The notes under the pieces: generated by a model | Told to the model about the DNA's origin: nothing | Seen by the model: the letters and a program-made list of their open reading frames with translations, nothing else | The model's database searches: none | Translations under genes and position numbers: made by a program | Shown: positions 8,504 through 17,803 of the stretch, one piece after another | How the letters are laid out: each line of letters begins with the position of its first letter | Position numbering within the stretch: position 1 is the stretch's first letter | NCBI GenBank assembly: GCA_964610155.1 | Contig: CAZSUY010000007.1 | Location: 51,418 to 115,417, forward strand | DNA from: JAFGBM01 sp964610155 | Lineage (GTDB): Bacteria; Actinomycetota; Actinomycetes; Actinomycetales; Demequinaceae | Direction: 5' to 3' | Length of the DNA: 64,000 nt

Positions 8504-9480
8504 TCGTCAGCGCTCAAGGCCCTTCGGCTCAAGCGTCGCACCTTCTTCTCGCTCACCATTCTCTCGCCCAACTCTTCCGCGCTCCAGGAAGAATCGACCG
8601 GGTAAGCCCCCTTCGCAGGACGCCGTCGCCGGGGAGGCGCCTCGACGCCGGGGGCCAGACGACGGGTCATGATGAGGAATCCCGTATGTCCGATCATGCG
8701 GTGGTCGGGACGCACGGCCAGGCCCTCAAGGTGCCACGTTCTAACGACGGTCTCCCATGCGAAGGGCTCGGTGAACCCACCGTGTTTACGTAGGTCCTCC
8801 GCCACGCGAGAGAGCTGGGTAGTCGTCGCTACGTAGACGATAAATCCACCACCGGGGGCGAGGACGGTTGCCGCGACCTCGATATTCTCCCACGGGGCAA
8901 GCATGTCAAGAACGACCCGATCGATCGACCCCGGCTCGCTCGCCTCAACCACGACATCGGCGAAGTCCCCAATCCGGAGGTCCCAGGAGGGATGCCGCCC
9001 ACCGAAGAAGGCCTCGACATTCGCGCGAGCGATGATCGCGAAGTCCTCACGGCGCTCGATTGAAAGCAGAGATCCGCCATCTCCCACGGCTTGAAGGAGC
9101 GAGAGGGTCAGGGAACCCGAACCCACCCCGGCTTCGACGACCCGAGCCCCGGGGAAGATGTCACCCATGGCCACGATCTGGCCGGCGTCCTTCGGGTAGA
9201 CGATCTGGGCTCCTCTCGGCATGGATAGGACATAGTCCTGGAGCATGGGGCGAAGCGCAAGATAGCCCACCTCAGACGCCGTCGTTACGAGGGAGCCCTC
9301 GGGCATCCCGATCACGGCGTCGTGCTCAAGAATCCCCCGGTGGGTATGGAAGGCCTTCCCCGATTCGAGTTGGAAGGTGTGATGGCGTCCTTTCGCATCG
9401 GTCAGTTGGACACGATCCCCTGCTCGGAAGGGGCCTCGACGCAGGTCGGCACCGATGAGGGGCCCCTCGGGAGGTTTCAT
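8500..9480 (-). CDS. trmI: tRNA (adenine-N1)-methyltransferase
   Basis: It methylates N1 of A58 in the tRNA T-loop using S-adenosylmethionine. The 326 residues contain an N-terminal beta domain (GPFRAGDRVQLTDAKGR) and the family stretch RGAQIVYPKDAGQIVAMGDI. The SAM-binding loop VVEAGVGSGSLTLSLL is near residue 114, and VVLDMLAPWENIE is the catalytic-site motif. The C terminus is a basic, possibly disordered tail (PPRRRRPAKG). It is the first gene of the mpa-dop-pup-pafA run. Confidence 0.94.
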   Translation of the reverse strand: MKPPEGPLIGADLRRGPFRAGDRVQLTDAKGRHHTFQLESGKAFHTHRGILEHDAVIGMPEGSLVTTASEVGYLALRPMLQDYVLSMPRGAQIVYPKDAGQIVAMGDIFPGARVVEAGVGSGSLTLSLLQAVGDGGSLLSIERREDFAIIARANVEAFFGGRHPSWDLRIGDFADVVVEASEPGSIDRVVLDMLAPWENIEVAATVLAPGGGFIVYVATTTQLSRVAEDLRKHGGFTEPFAWETVVRTWHLEGLAVRPDHRMIGHTGFLIMTRRLAPGVEAPPRRRRPAKGAYPVDSSWSAEELGERMVSEKKVRRLSRRALSADE

Positions 9481-9508
9481 CCCCTAATTCTAGGGGCGCC
9501 ATGTCTCC

Positions 9509-10618
9509 CTACCCGAGGTGGGCTGATATGTCCACAAGTCGAACGACCCCCACGACCTCTCCCTCGTCAACGACCGCCAACGCGTCGGCCTTCCCCCACC
9601 ACTCCCTGGCGCTTTCGAGCAACTCCTGTCCGGTGAGGGTCGGAGCCACTACCGCCCCCCTAGGGAGGGGGATGGTGACCGACGATAGCTGGGTCGTTGA
9701 GATCCGCTCAGCTGGGACCGCGTCGGCCGCCTCCAGAGAGAAGTGCCCGGCCGTTTCGGAATCGACGGAAAGGACAACGACCTCCTCGCATTCGGCCGCC
9801 CTGACGAGATCGAGGGCATAGGCAAGGGTCGCATCATGGGGGACCCCGACGGCACCCCTCATGGTCCGGACGACGGTCATGACCTCAACCTTCTCGATCA
9901 AATGGGCGGTCTTGAGGGCCACCCCTGCCGCTGGCCAGAGGATCGAAAGGATCAGGAACGCCCAGATCAGATCAACCATGTCTGGGGTCTTGCCCGCACC
10001 GAAATTCGAGTACAGCACGTAGAGGAGAAAGGAGAAGGCGACGGCTCGACCACCCCATGCCGCGGCCTTCATGCCTGCCACCCGGTTGCCCGTTACCCCC
10101 CAGACGATAGCCTCGAGGACCCTCCCCCCATCGAGAGGGGTTCCGGGGAGGGCATTGAAGACGGCGAGGAAGAGGTTGACGACGGCGAGACCCCGCACGA
10201 TGGTGTACGTTCCCGTCGACAGATCGAGCCCCATGAGGCTCAGCATGACCAGCCCGAGCACCGCGTTCGCCAGAGGTCCCGCCGCGGCCGTGACGCCAGA
10301 GACCGTCGGGGTGATGTTCTTCGCATCGAATGTCGTGTGGCCGCCCACGAGCGTGATGACGATCTCCTTGACCTCCCTCTTGAATATCCGAGCCGCGAGG
10401 GCATGGCCGAGTTCATGAAGGAGCACCGACCCCATAAGCAAGCCAGCGAGAAGAACACCCCTAGCGACGCTGGCACCCGTCGTCACGCCCTGATCGCCGG
10501 TCACCAGGAGAAAGGCGATAAGGGCGATGAGGACGAAGGTTGTCGGATGGAGGACGATACGGGCCCCCCAGAGATGGCCGATCGTCCATCCCCTCGTTGT
10601 CTGCCGCACCGGAGTCAT
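9509..10618 (-). CDS. Site-2 protease family (M50) membrane metalloprotease with CBS-like tail
   Basis: This 369-residue protein is predicted to be a multi-pass intramembrane zinc protease. HELGH at residues 68-72 supplies two zinc ligands and the catalytic glutamate. NALPGTPLDGGRVLE at about 155-169 supplies the third ligand. Residues about 250-369 resemble a pair of CBS motifs, as in the mycobacterial Rip3 type. Such enzymes cut anti-sigma factors or other membrane proteins; the substrate here is unknown. It is transcribed divergently from the RecB-like gene. Confidence 0.9.
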   Translation of the reverse strand: MTPVRQTTRGWTIGHLWGARIVLHPTTFVLIALIAFLLVTGDQGVTTGASVARGVLLAGLLMGSVLLHELGHALAARIFKREVKEIVITLVGGHTTFDAKNITPTVSGVTAAAGPLANAVLGLVMLSLMGLDLSTGTYTIVRGLAVVNLFLAVFNALPGTPLDGGRVLEAIVWGVTGNRVAGMKAAAWGGRAVAFSFLLYVLYSNFGAGKTPDMVDLIWAFLILSILWPAAGVALKTAHLIEKVEVMTVVRTMRGAVGVPHDATLAYALDLVRAAECEEVVVLSVDSETAGHFSLEAADAVPAERISTTQLSSVTIPLPRGAVVAPTLTGQELLESAREWWGKADALAVVDEGEVVGVVRLVDISAHLG

Positions 10619-10674
10619 GCCCCTACCGTAGCGAGTTCGCCACTCAAGAGGCTCGGTGTCCGTAGGGTGGAGTC

Positions 10675-11496
10675 ATGGCTCGTCGGGCACCTGCCCTCTC
10701 CCCCTCTCGGGCGAACGACTTTGTGCAGTGCCCCTTGCTGTTTCGGCTCAGAGCCATCGACCAGATCCCGGAGCCCCCTTCCGTGGCGGCGGCGCTGGGA
10801 ACGCTCGTCCACACCGTTTTGGAGAGACTCTTCGACCTTCCTGCCCGGGAGCGAACGCTTGAGGCTGCCCGTCTCATGCTCCGTCCGGAGTGGAAGGCCC
10901 TCGTGGAGAAGGACCCCACCCTTGCTGACCTCCACTCGGCTCCGGGCGACGCGGACCCCTGGCTCGACGAGGCAGGACAAAGGCTTGAGGTGTACTTCAC
11001 CCTGGAAAACCCTCAGCGCCTCGAGCCAGACGCCAGGGAGCAGTTCATCGAGTGGCAGATGCCGGATGGGCCGCTCCTCAGGGGCGTCATCGACCGGGTC
11101 GACGTTGCCTCGGACGGCTCGATCCGCATCATCGACTACAAGACGGGGAAGGCCCCTGCCCCCCAATACGGCCGACAGGCCAAGTTCCAGATGCGGTTCT
11201 ACGCGCTCATGGTCACACACCTGCGCGGGAGCTCTCCAAGCGTCCTCCAATTGCTCTACCTCAAGGACGGGGGAACAGTCGTCCTCAATCCAACCGCCAC
11301 GGACCTCGATCTCGCAGAACATGAGATTCGGGAACTCTGGGCGGATATCCAACACACGGCGGAGCTCTCCGAGTGGCGGCCGCGACGAAGCCCACTCTGC
11401 GGGTGGTGCTCCTTCAAGGCCTTATGTCCGGAATTCGGTGGCACCCCTCCTCCTATCGACCCCGCCGCCGTAAGAAAAGCACTTGGGCCCTCCTAG
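10675..11496 (+). CDS. RecB-family PD-(D/E)XK exonuclease-like protein with Fe-S cysteines
   Basis: The 273-residue protein is similar to the nuclease domain of AddB/RecB. LSPSRANDFVQCPLLFRL opens it, GTLVHTVLE carries a conserved histidine, and GVIDRVD plus IIDYKTGK form the PD-(D/E)XK catalytic centre. One N-terminal cysteine and three C-terminal cysteines (CGWCSFKALCPEF) match the 4Fe-4S ligand set of AddB-like nucleases. There is no helicase domain, so it is a stand-alone nuclease of unknown substrate. Its stop overlaps the convergent HAD gene by 4 bp. Confidence 0.88.
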   Translation: MARRAPALSPSRANDFVQCPLLFRLRAIDQIPEPPSVAAALGTLVHTVLERLFDLPARERTLEAARLMLRPEWKALVEKDPTLADLHSAPGDADPWLDEAGQRLEVYFTLENPQRLEPDAREQFIEWQMPDGPLLRGVIDRVDVASDGSIRIIDYKTGKAPAPQYGRQAKFQMRFYALMVTHLRGSSPSVLQLLYLKDGGTVVLNPTATDLDLAEHEIRELWADIQHTAELSEWRPRRSPLCGWCSFKALCPEFGGTPPPIDPAAVRKALGPS

Positions 11497-12179
11497 GTTC
11501 CGTCACCCAACTCGTCGATGATTTCTCCCCTCATGATGGAGGCGATCGCCACGTCGGTCAGGGTGTCGAGGGTCCTCAGGCGCGACATCCCCGGAAGCGG
11601 ATCGAGTGGGGTCAGCCGCTTGATGGCGACAGTTCGCGCCCCGGAGGCGTGAGCGGACCGGATCCCCGAGGGGGAGTCCTCGATCGCAAGGCACCGTTCG
11701 ATCGGGACCCCGAGCAGGCTTGCGGCCTTGAGGTAGGGCTCCGGATGAGGCTTTCCGTTCGTTACCTCTTCCCCCGTCACCACGACCGCGAAGATGTCTG
11801 CCTGCTCGACAAATGCGTCGGCGAGCATGGTGTACGACATGGTCACGAGGCCACATGGGATTCCCCGGGCTACGACGCGATCGAGGAGCCGGTGGGCATC
11901 CTCCTGCCATGGGTTGTGACCACGTACAGCGGTGGTGAGCTGTCGAAGGAGGGCATCGATTATCTCCGGAATGGGCAGTTCGACGCCCCTGTCTTGAAGC
12001 GCTTGAGCCGACACCTTCAGGGGATTGCCGACGACGGACAATCCATCCTCGTGGGTCCACACCGCCCCATGGGCAGTACACAGATCACTCTCGGCCTGGA
12101 TCCAGTACGGCTCGGTATCGATAAGGGTGCCGTCCATATCCCAAAGGACCGCGGCGGGGGCAATCGAGTTCTCGTTCAT
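11493..12179 (-). CDS. HAD-superfamily hydrolase (beta-phosphoglucomutase/phosphatase-like)
   Basis: This is a 228-residue HAD phosphohydrolase. Motif I is LWDMDGTLIDTEP near residue 14, with both catalytic aspartates. Motif II is LVTMS, motif III is the lysine of GKPHPEPYL, and motif IV is AIEDSPSGIRSA. The open frame extends upstream to 12530, but that part lies opposite the PAC2 gene, so the ATG at 12177-12179 (MNENSIAPAAV) is chosen. The substrate is not predictable; sugar phosphates are typical. Confidence 0.88.
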   Translation of the reverse strand: MNENSIAPAAVLWDMDGTLIDTEPYWIQAESDLCTAHGAVWTHEDGLSVVGNPLKVSAQALQDRGVELPIPEIIDALLRQLTTAVRGHNPWQEDAHRLLDRVVARGIPCGLVTMSYTMLADAFVEQADIFAVVVTGEEVTNGKPHPEPYLKAASLLGVPIERCLAIEDSPSGIRSAHASGARTVAIKRLTPLDPLPGMSRLRTLDTLTDVAIASIMRGEIIDELGDGT

Positions 12180-12203
12180 CGGCGCACAGTCTAGGCTGAC
12201 GGA

Positions 12204-13055
12204 ATGGCTAGTCCCAACCGACCCTCCTCCCTTGGACGTGATGAGTCGATCCTCATCGCCGCCTTCGAGGGATGGAACGACGCGGGGTCGGCGGCCTCCG
12301 CTGCCCTCGATCACCTGTCTCGGGTCTGGCAGGCCTCCTCCTACGCGACCCTCGACCCGGAAGATTTTCACGACTTTCAGGTCAGCCGCCCGACCGTCAC
12401 CCGGAACGATGATGGGGTCCGCGTCATGTCCTGGCCTGGGACGGTTATCTCGACCACCCCCGGACCCTGGAAGGACGACCGGCGGATTGGCCTCGTTCGA
12501 GGCATCGAGCCCTCCATGCGGTGGCGACATTTCATTGACGAGATCCTGGCCCTAACCAAGCCACTGGAAGTCACAACCCTCATCACCTGCGGCGCGCTCC
12601 TCGTTGACGCCCCCCACTCCCGTCCCTTGCCCACCTACGTCACCTCGGAAGACCCAACCCTTAGGCGGACACTCGGACTGGAACGCTCCGACTACGAGGG
12701 GCCGACGGGAATCACGGGAGTCCTCGGACACGAGGCGCAATTGCGGGGTGTCAAAGTCGTCTCAGCCTGGGTGGGCGTCCCCCATTACATCGGTCACCCC
12801 CCAAGCCCCATGGCGACCCTCGCGATCCTTTCGCTGCTCGAACGTCTTCTGGGTGAGCCCATCGACAGGGGCGACCTGGAATATCAGGCCGAGGCGTGGC
12901 AGCGGAGTGTCAACGACCTCGCCTCGGAGGACGAGGATGTCGCCGCCCACGTGCGCCAGTTGGAGGACGTCTCCGACATGATGAGCCTGCCGGAGTCGTC
13001 GGGTGACGCCATCGCGGCCGAGTTCGAGCGCTTCCTATGGGGCCGCAACCCCTGA
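12204..13055 (+). CDS. PAC2 family protein
   Basis: The 283 residues match the PAC2 (proteasome assembly chaperone 2-like) family found in actinobacteria. The opening ILIAAFEGWNDAGSAASAAL is typical, followed by TLITCGALLVDAPHSRP, GITGVLG and SAWVGVPHYIG. Its biochemical role in bacteria is not established. It lies within 4 kb of the pupylation genes but on the opposite strand, so no functional link can be claimed. It diverges from the HAD gene across 24 bp. Confidence 0.9.
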   Translation: MASPNRPSSLGRDESILIAAFEGWNDAGSAASAALDHLSRVWQASSYATLDPEDFHDFQVSRPTVTRNDDGVRVMSWPGTVISTTPGPWKDDRRIGLVRGIEPSMRWRHFIDEILALTKPLEVTTLITCGALLVDAPHSRPLPTYVTSEDPTLRRTLGLERSDYEGPTGITGVLGHEAQLRGVKVVSAWVGVPHYIGHPPSPMATLAILSLLERLLGEPIDRGDLEYQAEAWQRSVNDLASEDEDVAAHVRQLEDVSDMMSLPESSGDAIAAEFERFLWGRNP

Positions 13056-13066
13056 TCCGTGGGAAG

Positions 13067-13933
13067 CTAGTTAGCGACCGCAGGGACTAGGCCCGAGACC
13101 AATAGCCAGGCGATGACCGCCGCGAAGACCAGCCGATAGACGACGAATGGCATGAACGACCGCGTCTGGATGAGACGCAAGAACCACACGATGACGAGGT
13201 AGCCCACTACGAACGACGCAACGGCGGCAATGATGGTCGCGGGAACCCCGGGCGCCCCCTTTGCGGTTAGGCCGTCGTAGTTCGAGGCAAGTTCATAGAA
13301 ACCCGATCCCAGCACCGCTGGAACCGCGAGGAGAAACGAGAAGCGGGCCGCCGCCTCTCGCGTCAGGCCGAGGAAGAGCCCCGCCGAGATCGTCCCTCCC
13401 GATCGAGACACGCCCGGGACGAGTGCGGCCGCCTGGGCGAGACCGAGCACCACGGCGTTCGTGCCACTCAGGGTCTCTAGACCGCGTCGCCGGGTTCCGA
13501 TCCGGTCGGCCCAACCCAGAACAAGGGCGAATACCGCGAGCACGGCAACGGAGATCCATAGATTACGTAGCCCCGATTCGATCGAGTCTTGGAATACCAC
13601 GCCTATGACCACGATGGGCAGGGAGCCGAGGATGATCCACCACCCGAGCCTTGCGTCCTGGTTGCTCACGCCGAATCGGTCGCGCCATGCCCGTCCGTTC
13701 CTGCCAAGCACACACGCTAGCCATGCCCCGACGATACGGGCGATGTCGCGCCAGAAGTAGACGACGACTGCCGCCCCCGTGCCAATTTGGATGATCGCCG
13801 TGAAGGCCGCCCCTGGGTCTCCCCCATTCGGAAGCAGCGGCCCGATGGCCCTCACGTGGGCGCTCGAGGAGATCGGAAGAAACTCCGTGAGCCCCTGGAC
13901 GATTCCCAAAACGATCGATTCCCACCACGTCAC
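13067..13933 (-). CDS. uppP: Undecaprenyl-diphosphatase
   Basis: This integral membrane enzyme recycles undecaprenyl pyrophosphate, the lipid carrier for peptidoglycan precursors. About 288 residues with seven or eight hydrophobic segments carry the two BacA/UppP motifs: GLTEFLPISSSAH near the N terminus and LVPGVSRSGGT in the second half. The GTG at 13931-13933 (VTWWESIVLGIVQ) matches where family members begin. A GTG at 13961-13963, ten codons upstream, is the alternative. Confidence 0.94.
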   Translation of the reverse strand: MTWWESIVLGIVQGLTEFLPISSSAHVRAIGPLLPNGGDPGAAFTAIIQIGTGAAVVVYFWRDIARIVGAWLACVLGRNGRAWRDRFGVSNQDARLGWWIILGSLPIVVIGVVFQDSIESGLRNLWISVAVLAVFALVLGWADRIGTRRRGLETLSGTNAVVLGLAQAAALVPGVSRSGGTISAGLFLGLTREAAARFSFLLAVPAVLGSGFYELASNYDGLTAKGAPGVPATIIAAVASFVVGYLVIVWFLRLIQTRSFMPFVVYRLVFAAVIAWLLVSGLVPAVAN

Positions 13934-14013
13934 GCTGGCTACCCTATCCCGGGCCCATGCCACACCCGCGCGCCGCGCCCCATCGCCTGGCGAGCGCCGG
14001 TACCGTCGGCGTC

Positions 14014-14973
14014 ATGGACAGGCGCCGGGCGGGTACAACCGGACTGGAGATATCCCGGCTCGCGCTCGGGACGATGACGTGGAGCAGGGACACGGATGAG
14101 GTCGAAGCGGGGCTCCAACTCGACGCCTTCCTCGACGCGGGAGGCACACTCGTCGATACGGCCGCGTCCTACGCCGACGGGGGTTCCGAGGCCCTCCTCG
14201 GCTCCTTGCTCCAGGGAACGATCTCCCGGCGAGATCTCCAGATCGCGACCAAGGCGGGGGTTCGTCGAACGGAGGACGGTGGGACCATCGATGCCTCCCT
14301 CGACACCCTCCTCGCCACCCTGGACGAGTCCTTGGGGCGCCTCGGCACCGACCACGTCGACCTCTTTCTCGTCCATGCTTTCGACCCTATGACCCCCTTC
14401 GAGGAGACCCTTCATGCCCTCGAGATTGCCGTTGCTTCCGGAAGGGCTCGCTACGTGGGGATCAGCAACTTTCCAGGGTGGGCAACATCCCGTGCGGCGA
14501 CCTTGGCCACCCGTCCCGCCCTAGCCGTTACCGAGGTCGAATATTCGCTCGCACAGCGAGGCATCGAACGAGAAGTCCTACCAGCCGCTCGGGCACTAGG
14601 CGTCGGGGTCCTTGCCTGGTCGCCGCTCGGTCGGGGTGTGCTGACGGGCAAGTATCGATCGGGGATTCCGGCGGACTCACGTGCGGCCTCCGATCACCTC
14701 TCCGGCTTCGTCGAGCCCTACCTTGGATCGCGGGTCGAGACCATCACGGATGCTCTCATCACGGCCTCAGATGGGCTCGGCCGAACGGCCCATGAGGTGG
14801 CGCTCGCGTGGGTGAGGGACGCCCCCGGGGTGACGGCGGCGATCGTCGGGGCAAGAACGGCCGAACAACTGGCACCGTCTCTCGAGGCAGAGGATCTGTC
14901 CTTGCCGACGGCGATTCGGGAAGCCCTCGATGAGGTGGCTAGGCCAACGATCGGATACCCGGAGCGGCGCTGA
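14014..14973 (+). CDS. Aldo/keto reductase
   Basis: The 319-residue NADPH-dependent (beta/alpha)8 oxidoreductase begins RRAGTTGLEISRLALGTM. Visible active-site features are DTAASYADG (Asp and Tyr), the lysine of IATKAG, and the histidine of DLFLVHAFD. The cofactor-pocket sequence AWSPLGRGVLTGKY is also typical. The frame runs upstream to 13957, but the ATG at 14014 fits family alignments better. The substrate is not predictable. Confidence 0.92.
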   Translation: MDRRRAGTTGLEISRLALGTMTWSRDTDEVEAGLQLDAFLDAGGTLVDTAASYADGGSEALLGSLLQGTISRRDLQIATKAGVRRTEDGGTIDASLDTLLATLDESLGRLGTDHVDLFLVHAFDPMTPFEETLHALEIAVASGRARYVGISNFPGWATSRAATLATRPALAVTEVEYSLAQRGIEREVLPAARALGVGVLAWSPLGRGVLTGKYRSGIPADSRAASDHLSGFVEPYLGSRVETITDALITASDGLGRTAHEVALAWVRDAPGVTAAIVGARTAEQLAPSLEAEDLSLPTAIREALDEVARPTIGYPERR

Positions 14974-14983
14974 CTATTCCCTG

Positions 14984-15346
14984 CTAGTCCCCGAGGTCAA
15001 ACTCCTCGAGGTCTTCCATCGCCGCCTCGTGCAGGCTCCCCTCGAGTTCAATGACCTCGACGTGTTCAAGATCGGCATCGTCGATCTCGTCAACCTCTTC
15101 AAGATCGGTGTCCTCAAGGTCGCTGTCCTCGAGATCGTCCCCGACCTCATCCTCAACGACCAGGGGAAGCTCCTCCGCATATTCGGCGTCGAGAAGATCC
15201 TCGTACCGCTCGAATGCCTCCGCCAGCGCCTCGTACGCGTCGTCGACCGCCGCATCGACCGGACCCCGCCGGAGTATCACGGCCTCCAGGTGGTTCTCAA
15301 AGGCGGTGGTGAGATGTCGCAACGCCTCGCGAACGTCCGATTCCAT
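14984..15346 (-). CDS. Small acidic protein of unknown function
   Basis: The 120 residues have two parts. A helical N-terminal half (REALRHLTTAFENHLEAVILR) contains mixed charge. The C-terminal half, from about residue 63, is almost all Asp, Glu and Leu in a loose repeat (DLEDSDLEDTDLEEVDEID). No catalytic motif or membrane segment is visible. Actinobacterial relatives are sometimes labelled primase, which the sequence does not support. It is convergent with the aldo/keto reductase across 10 bp. Confidence 0.7.
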   Translation of the reverse strand: MESDVREALRHLTTAFENHLEAVILRRGPVDAAVDDAYEALAEAFERYEDLLDAEYAEELPLVVEDEVGDDLEDSDLEDTDLEEVDEIDDADLEHVEVIELEGSLHEAAMEDLEEFDLGD

Positions 15347-15432
15347 GGTCCCGACGTTACCGGCATTCGTTGACGAATGGGAACCTCAAGCGGGAGATCT
15401 CAACCCAACCGTTATATCCGAAATTGCGCCTC

Positions 15433-16734
15433 CTAGCAGTCGCGCAGGAACCTCTCGAGAACCCGGACCCCAAACTCGAGACCCGCGATCGGGACGCGCT
15501 CGTCGACGCTGTGAAAAAGTGCCGGAAAGTCGAGGTCCGGCTGTAGTTGAAGGGGCGCGAATCCATAGCCGCGGATGCCGAGGCGAGACATCGCCTTGTT
15601 GTCCGTTCCACCCGAGAGGGCATAGGGCAGGATCGGTGTCCCTGGATCTTCCGCGTGGAGGGCTTCGATCATCTTGTGCACGAGAGGGGCATCGAAGGGC
15701 TGGTCCAGAGCGACGTCCGTCACGATCGATTCCACCTTGACGTTCGGTCCAGCGAGTTCCTCGATCTTGGCATACACTTCCTCCTGCTGGCCTGGAAGGA
15801 ATCGGGTATCAACGACGGCCTCGGCACTGTCCGGGATGACGTTGGACTTGTATCCCCCGTTGAGTTGCGTCGGGTTCGCGGTGTTCCTCACCGTGGCCCC
15901 CACGAAGCGCGCCGAGCCGCCGAGATGAGCGACGAGCCTGTCAACGACTTCGGGTTCCGGTGCATACACCTCTCCCGTGAGATCCGCGACGCCCCTCAGG
16001 AGTGCCTCGACAGTGGGGGTGATACAGAGGGGCCAGGAATAGTGCCCGATGCGCGCGAGGGCCTCCGCAAGGTGAGTAACGGCGTTGTCCTCGTGGATCA
16101 GACTCCCATGACCGGCCGTGCCGGTCGAGACCAACCTGAGCCACTGGATGCCCTTCTCCGCGGTCTGGATGAGGTAGGAGCGGCGGCCATTGATCTCTGT
16201 GGAGAACCCACCAACCTCGCTAATCGCCTCCGTCGCACCCCGGAAGTCGTCGGGGTGGTTTTCCACCATGTACCGTGACCCCTTGCCCCCGCCCGCCTCT
16301 TCGTCGGCGAAGAATCCGAGCACGACATCCCGTTCTGGCTTGACTCCATTGCCGATCATCCCCGAAACGGTTGCGAGGATCATGGCGTCGGTCCCCTTCA
16401 TGTCCGCCGCTCCGCGTCCCCAGATCATGCCGTCCTCAATCTCCGCAGAGAACGGTGGGTGACGCCACTCCTCCGGAAAGGCGGGAACGACGTCGAGGTG
16501 GCCGTGCACGACGAGAGGCGGACGGGACCGGTCGGCCCCCTCCCAAATCGCGGTGAGGTTCGTGCGGCGGGGGGCAGATTCCCGGATGACCGGGTCGAGC
16601 CCCAGGTCGGCTAGGAACGCGGCGACGTATTCCGTCGCCTCGCACTCACCAGGGCCCGAGTCGTCGCCATAGTTCGACGTGTCGATGCGGATCAGGTCCT
16701 GGGCGATCCTCGCGACATCGGGAACGGGACTCAT
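15433..16734 (-). CDS. M20/M25/M40 family zinc metallopeptidase (DapE2-like)
   Basis: This 433-residue di-zinc hydrolase is related to succinyl-diaminopimelate desuccinylase and carboxypeptidases. VVHGHLDVVP holds a zinc histidine and the helper aspartate. WGRGAADMKG gives the bridging aspartate, and GFFADEEAGGG gives the catalytic Glu-Glu pair. The dimerisation domain follows (GTAGHGSLIHEDNAV), and the C terminus has a final zinc histidine (LFHSVDERVP). It probably hydrolyses an N-acyl amino acid or dipeptide; a role in lysine synthesis is not shown. Confidence 0.91.
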   Translation of the reverse strand: MSPVPDVARIAQDLIRIDTSNYGDDSGPGECEATEYVAAFLADLGLDPVIRESAPRRTNLTAIWEGADRSRPPLVVHGHLDVVPAFPEEWRHPPFSAEIEDGMIWGRGAADMKGTDAMILATVSGMIGNGVKPERDVVLGFFADEEAGGGKGSRYMVENHPDDFRGATEAISEVGGFSTEINGRRSYLIQTAEKGIQWLRLVSTGTAGHGSLIHEDNAVTHLAEALARIGHYSWPLCITPTVEALLRGVADLTGEVYAPEPEVVDRLVAHLGGSARFVGATVRNTANPTQLNGGYKSNVIPDSAEAVVDTRFLPGQQEEVYAKIEELAGPNVKVESIVTDVALDQPFDAPLVHKMIEALHAEDPGTPILPYALSGGTDNKAMSRLGIRGYGFAPLQLQPDLDFPALFHSVDERVPIAGLEFGVRVLERFLRDC

Positions 16735-16800
16735 ATTCGTAGGCTAGCGGATTGAGGCGGTGGTATCCCAGAGAACCTGTCCCCTTGCCAACTAGTCCTT

Positions 16801-16825
16801 CCGGGGGGATTAGAACCCCTCCCGG
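16801..16825 (+). other. Hairpin upstream of the ABC exporter genes
   Basis: CCGGGGGG at 16801-16808 can pair with CCTCCCGG at 16818-16825 (one G-U pair) around a 9-base loop. It lies 34 bases before the first GTG of the ABC gene, in the intergenic region shared with the divergent M20 gene. It could be part of a leader or a terminator. No U-run follows on either strand, so its role is unassigned. Confidence 0.3.
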
Positions 16826-16858
16826 GGGGGGACAACATCGCCCCCGAGACGGTGTAAC

Positions 16859-17803
16859 GTGCTCGCTGTGACAACGGATATTCAGGTCGACGACCTACAC
16901 AAGTCCTATGGAACGACGCGAGCGGTTGATGGCGTTTCGTTCGAGGTCGAACGGGGCGAGATCTTCGGCATCCTCGGCCCGAACGGCGCAGGCAAGACTA
17001 CGACCGTCGAATGCCTTCAGGGCCTTCGCCACCCCGACTCCGGGACCCTCCGCATCCTCGGCCTCGATCCCACGAGGGACCTCCGCGAGGTCAAGCGCCG
17101 CATCGGCAGTCAACTCCAGGAGTCCGCGCTCCCCGATCGCATCAAGGTGTGGGAGGCTCTCGACCTCTTTGCGGCGAGCGCCGGCAGCTCGGTCGACTGG
17201 GAACCCCTCGTCGACGACTGGGGCCTCGCGACCAAGCGCGACGCCCAGTTCGCATCGCTCAGCGGCGGCCAGAAGCAGCGGCTGCTGGTGGCGCTCTCCC
17301 TCGTCAACCAGCCCGAGGTCGTCTTCCTCGACGAGATGACGACCGGGATGGACCCATTCGCGAGACGCGTCGCCTGGGGACTAATCGAGCGGATTCGCGA
17401 CAAGGGTTCGACGGTCGTTCTGGTCAGCCACTTCATGGATGAGGCTGAGCGGCTATGTGATCGCCTGGCGATCATCGCGGGCGGCAGAGTCGTGGCCATG
17501 GGGACGCCAGAGGAGTTGCGCCGCGAGCACGGAGGGCCAACCCGGGTGCGATTCACGGCGGCCATCGACACCCGGTTCCTCTCGAAGGCGAAGGGTGTCA
17601 ATCTCGTCCGCGCGGACGACGGGACCATCGAGGTCGAGGGGAAGGGCGCGGTGGCCGTGTCGGTCGCGGCGGCCCTCGCCGCCAAGGGACTTGCCCCTGA
17701 GGACTTCGAGGTCCTCCGGCCAAGCCTCGAGGACGTCTACCTCAAGCTCACGGGAGACACGGGCGACGGACCAGGCGACGGACCCCCCGGGGAGGCTCCA
17801 TGA
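16859..17803 (+). CDS. ABC transporter ATP-binding protein (drug/antibiotic exporter type)
   Basis: The 314-residue ATPase of a two-gene exporter has Walker A GPNGAGKTTT, signature LSGGQKQRL, Walker B VVFLDEM with D-loop TTGMDP, and switch histidine VSHFM. The C-terminal extension (about 225-300) resembles the DUF4162-type tail of ABC-2 exporters. The start is GTG at 16859; a second GTG three codons later is equally possible. It overlaps the permease gene by 4 bp. Confidence 0.93.
   Translation: MLAVTTDIQVDDLHKSYGTTRAVDGVSFEVERGEIFGILGPNGAGKTTTVECLQGLRHPDSGTLRILGLDPTRDLREVKRRIGSQLQESALPDRIKVWEALDLFAASAGSSVDWEPLVDDWGLATKRDAQFASLSGGQKQRLLVALSLVNQPEVVFLDEMTTGMDPFARRVAWGLIERIRDKGSTVVLVSHFMDEAERLCDRLAIIAGGRVVAMGTPEELRREHGGPTRVRFTAAIDTRFLSKAKGVNLVRADDGTIEVEGKGAVAVSVAAALAAKGLAPEDFEVLRPSLEDVYLKLTGDTGDGPGDGPPGEAP

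Noticed and set aside
9743..11473. Long plus-strand open frame (576 codons)
   Set aside because: It runs antisense through the M50 gene and out of frame through the RecB-like gene. Its product is low-complexity Arg/Gly/Pro-rich with no motifs, typical of a shadow frame in high-GC DNA.
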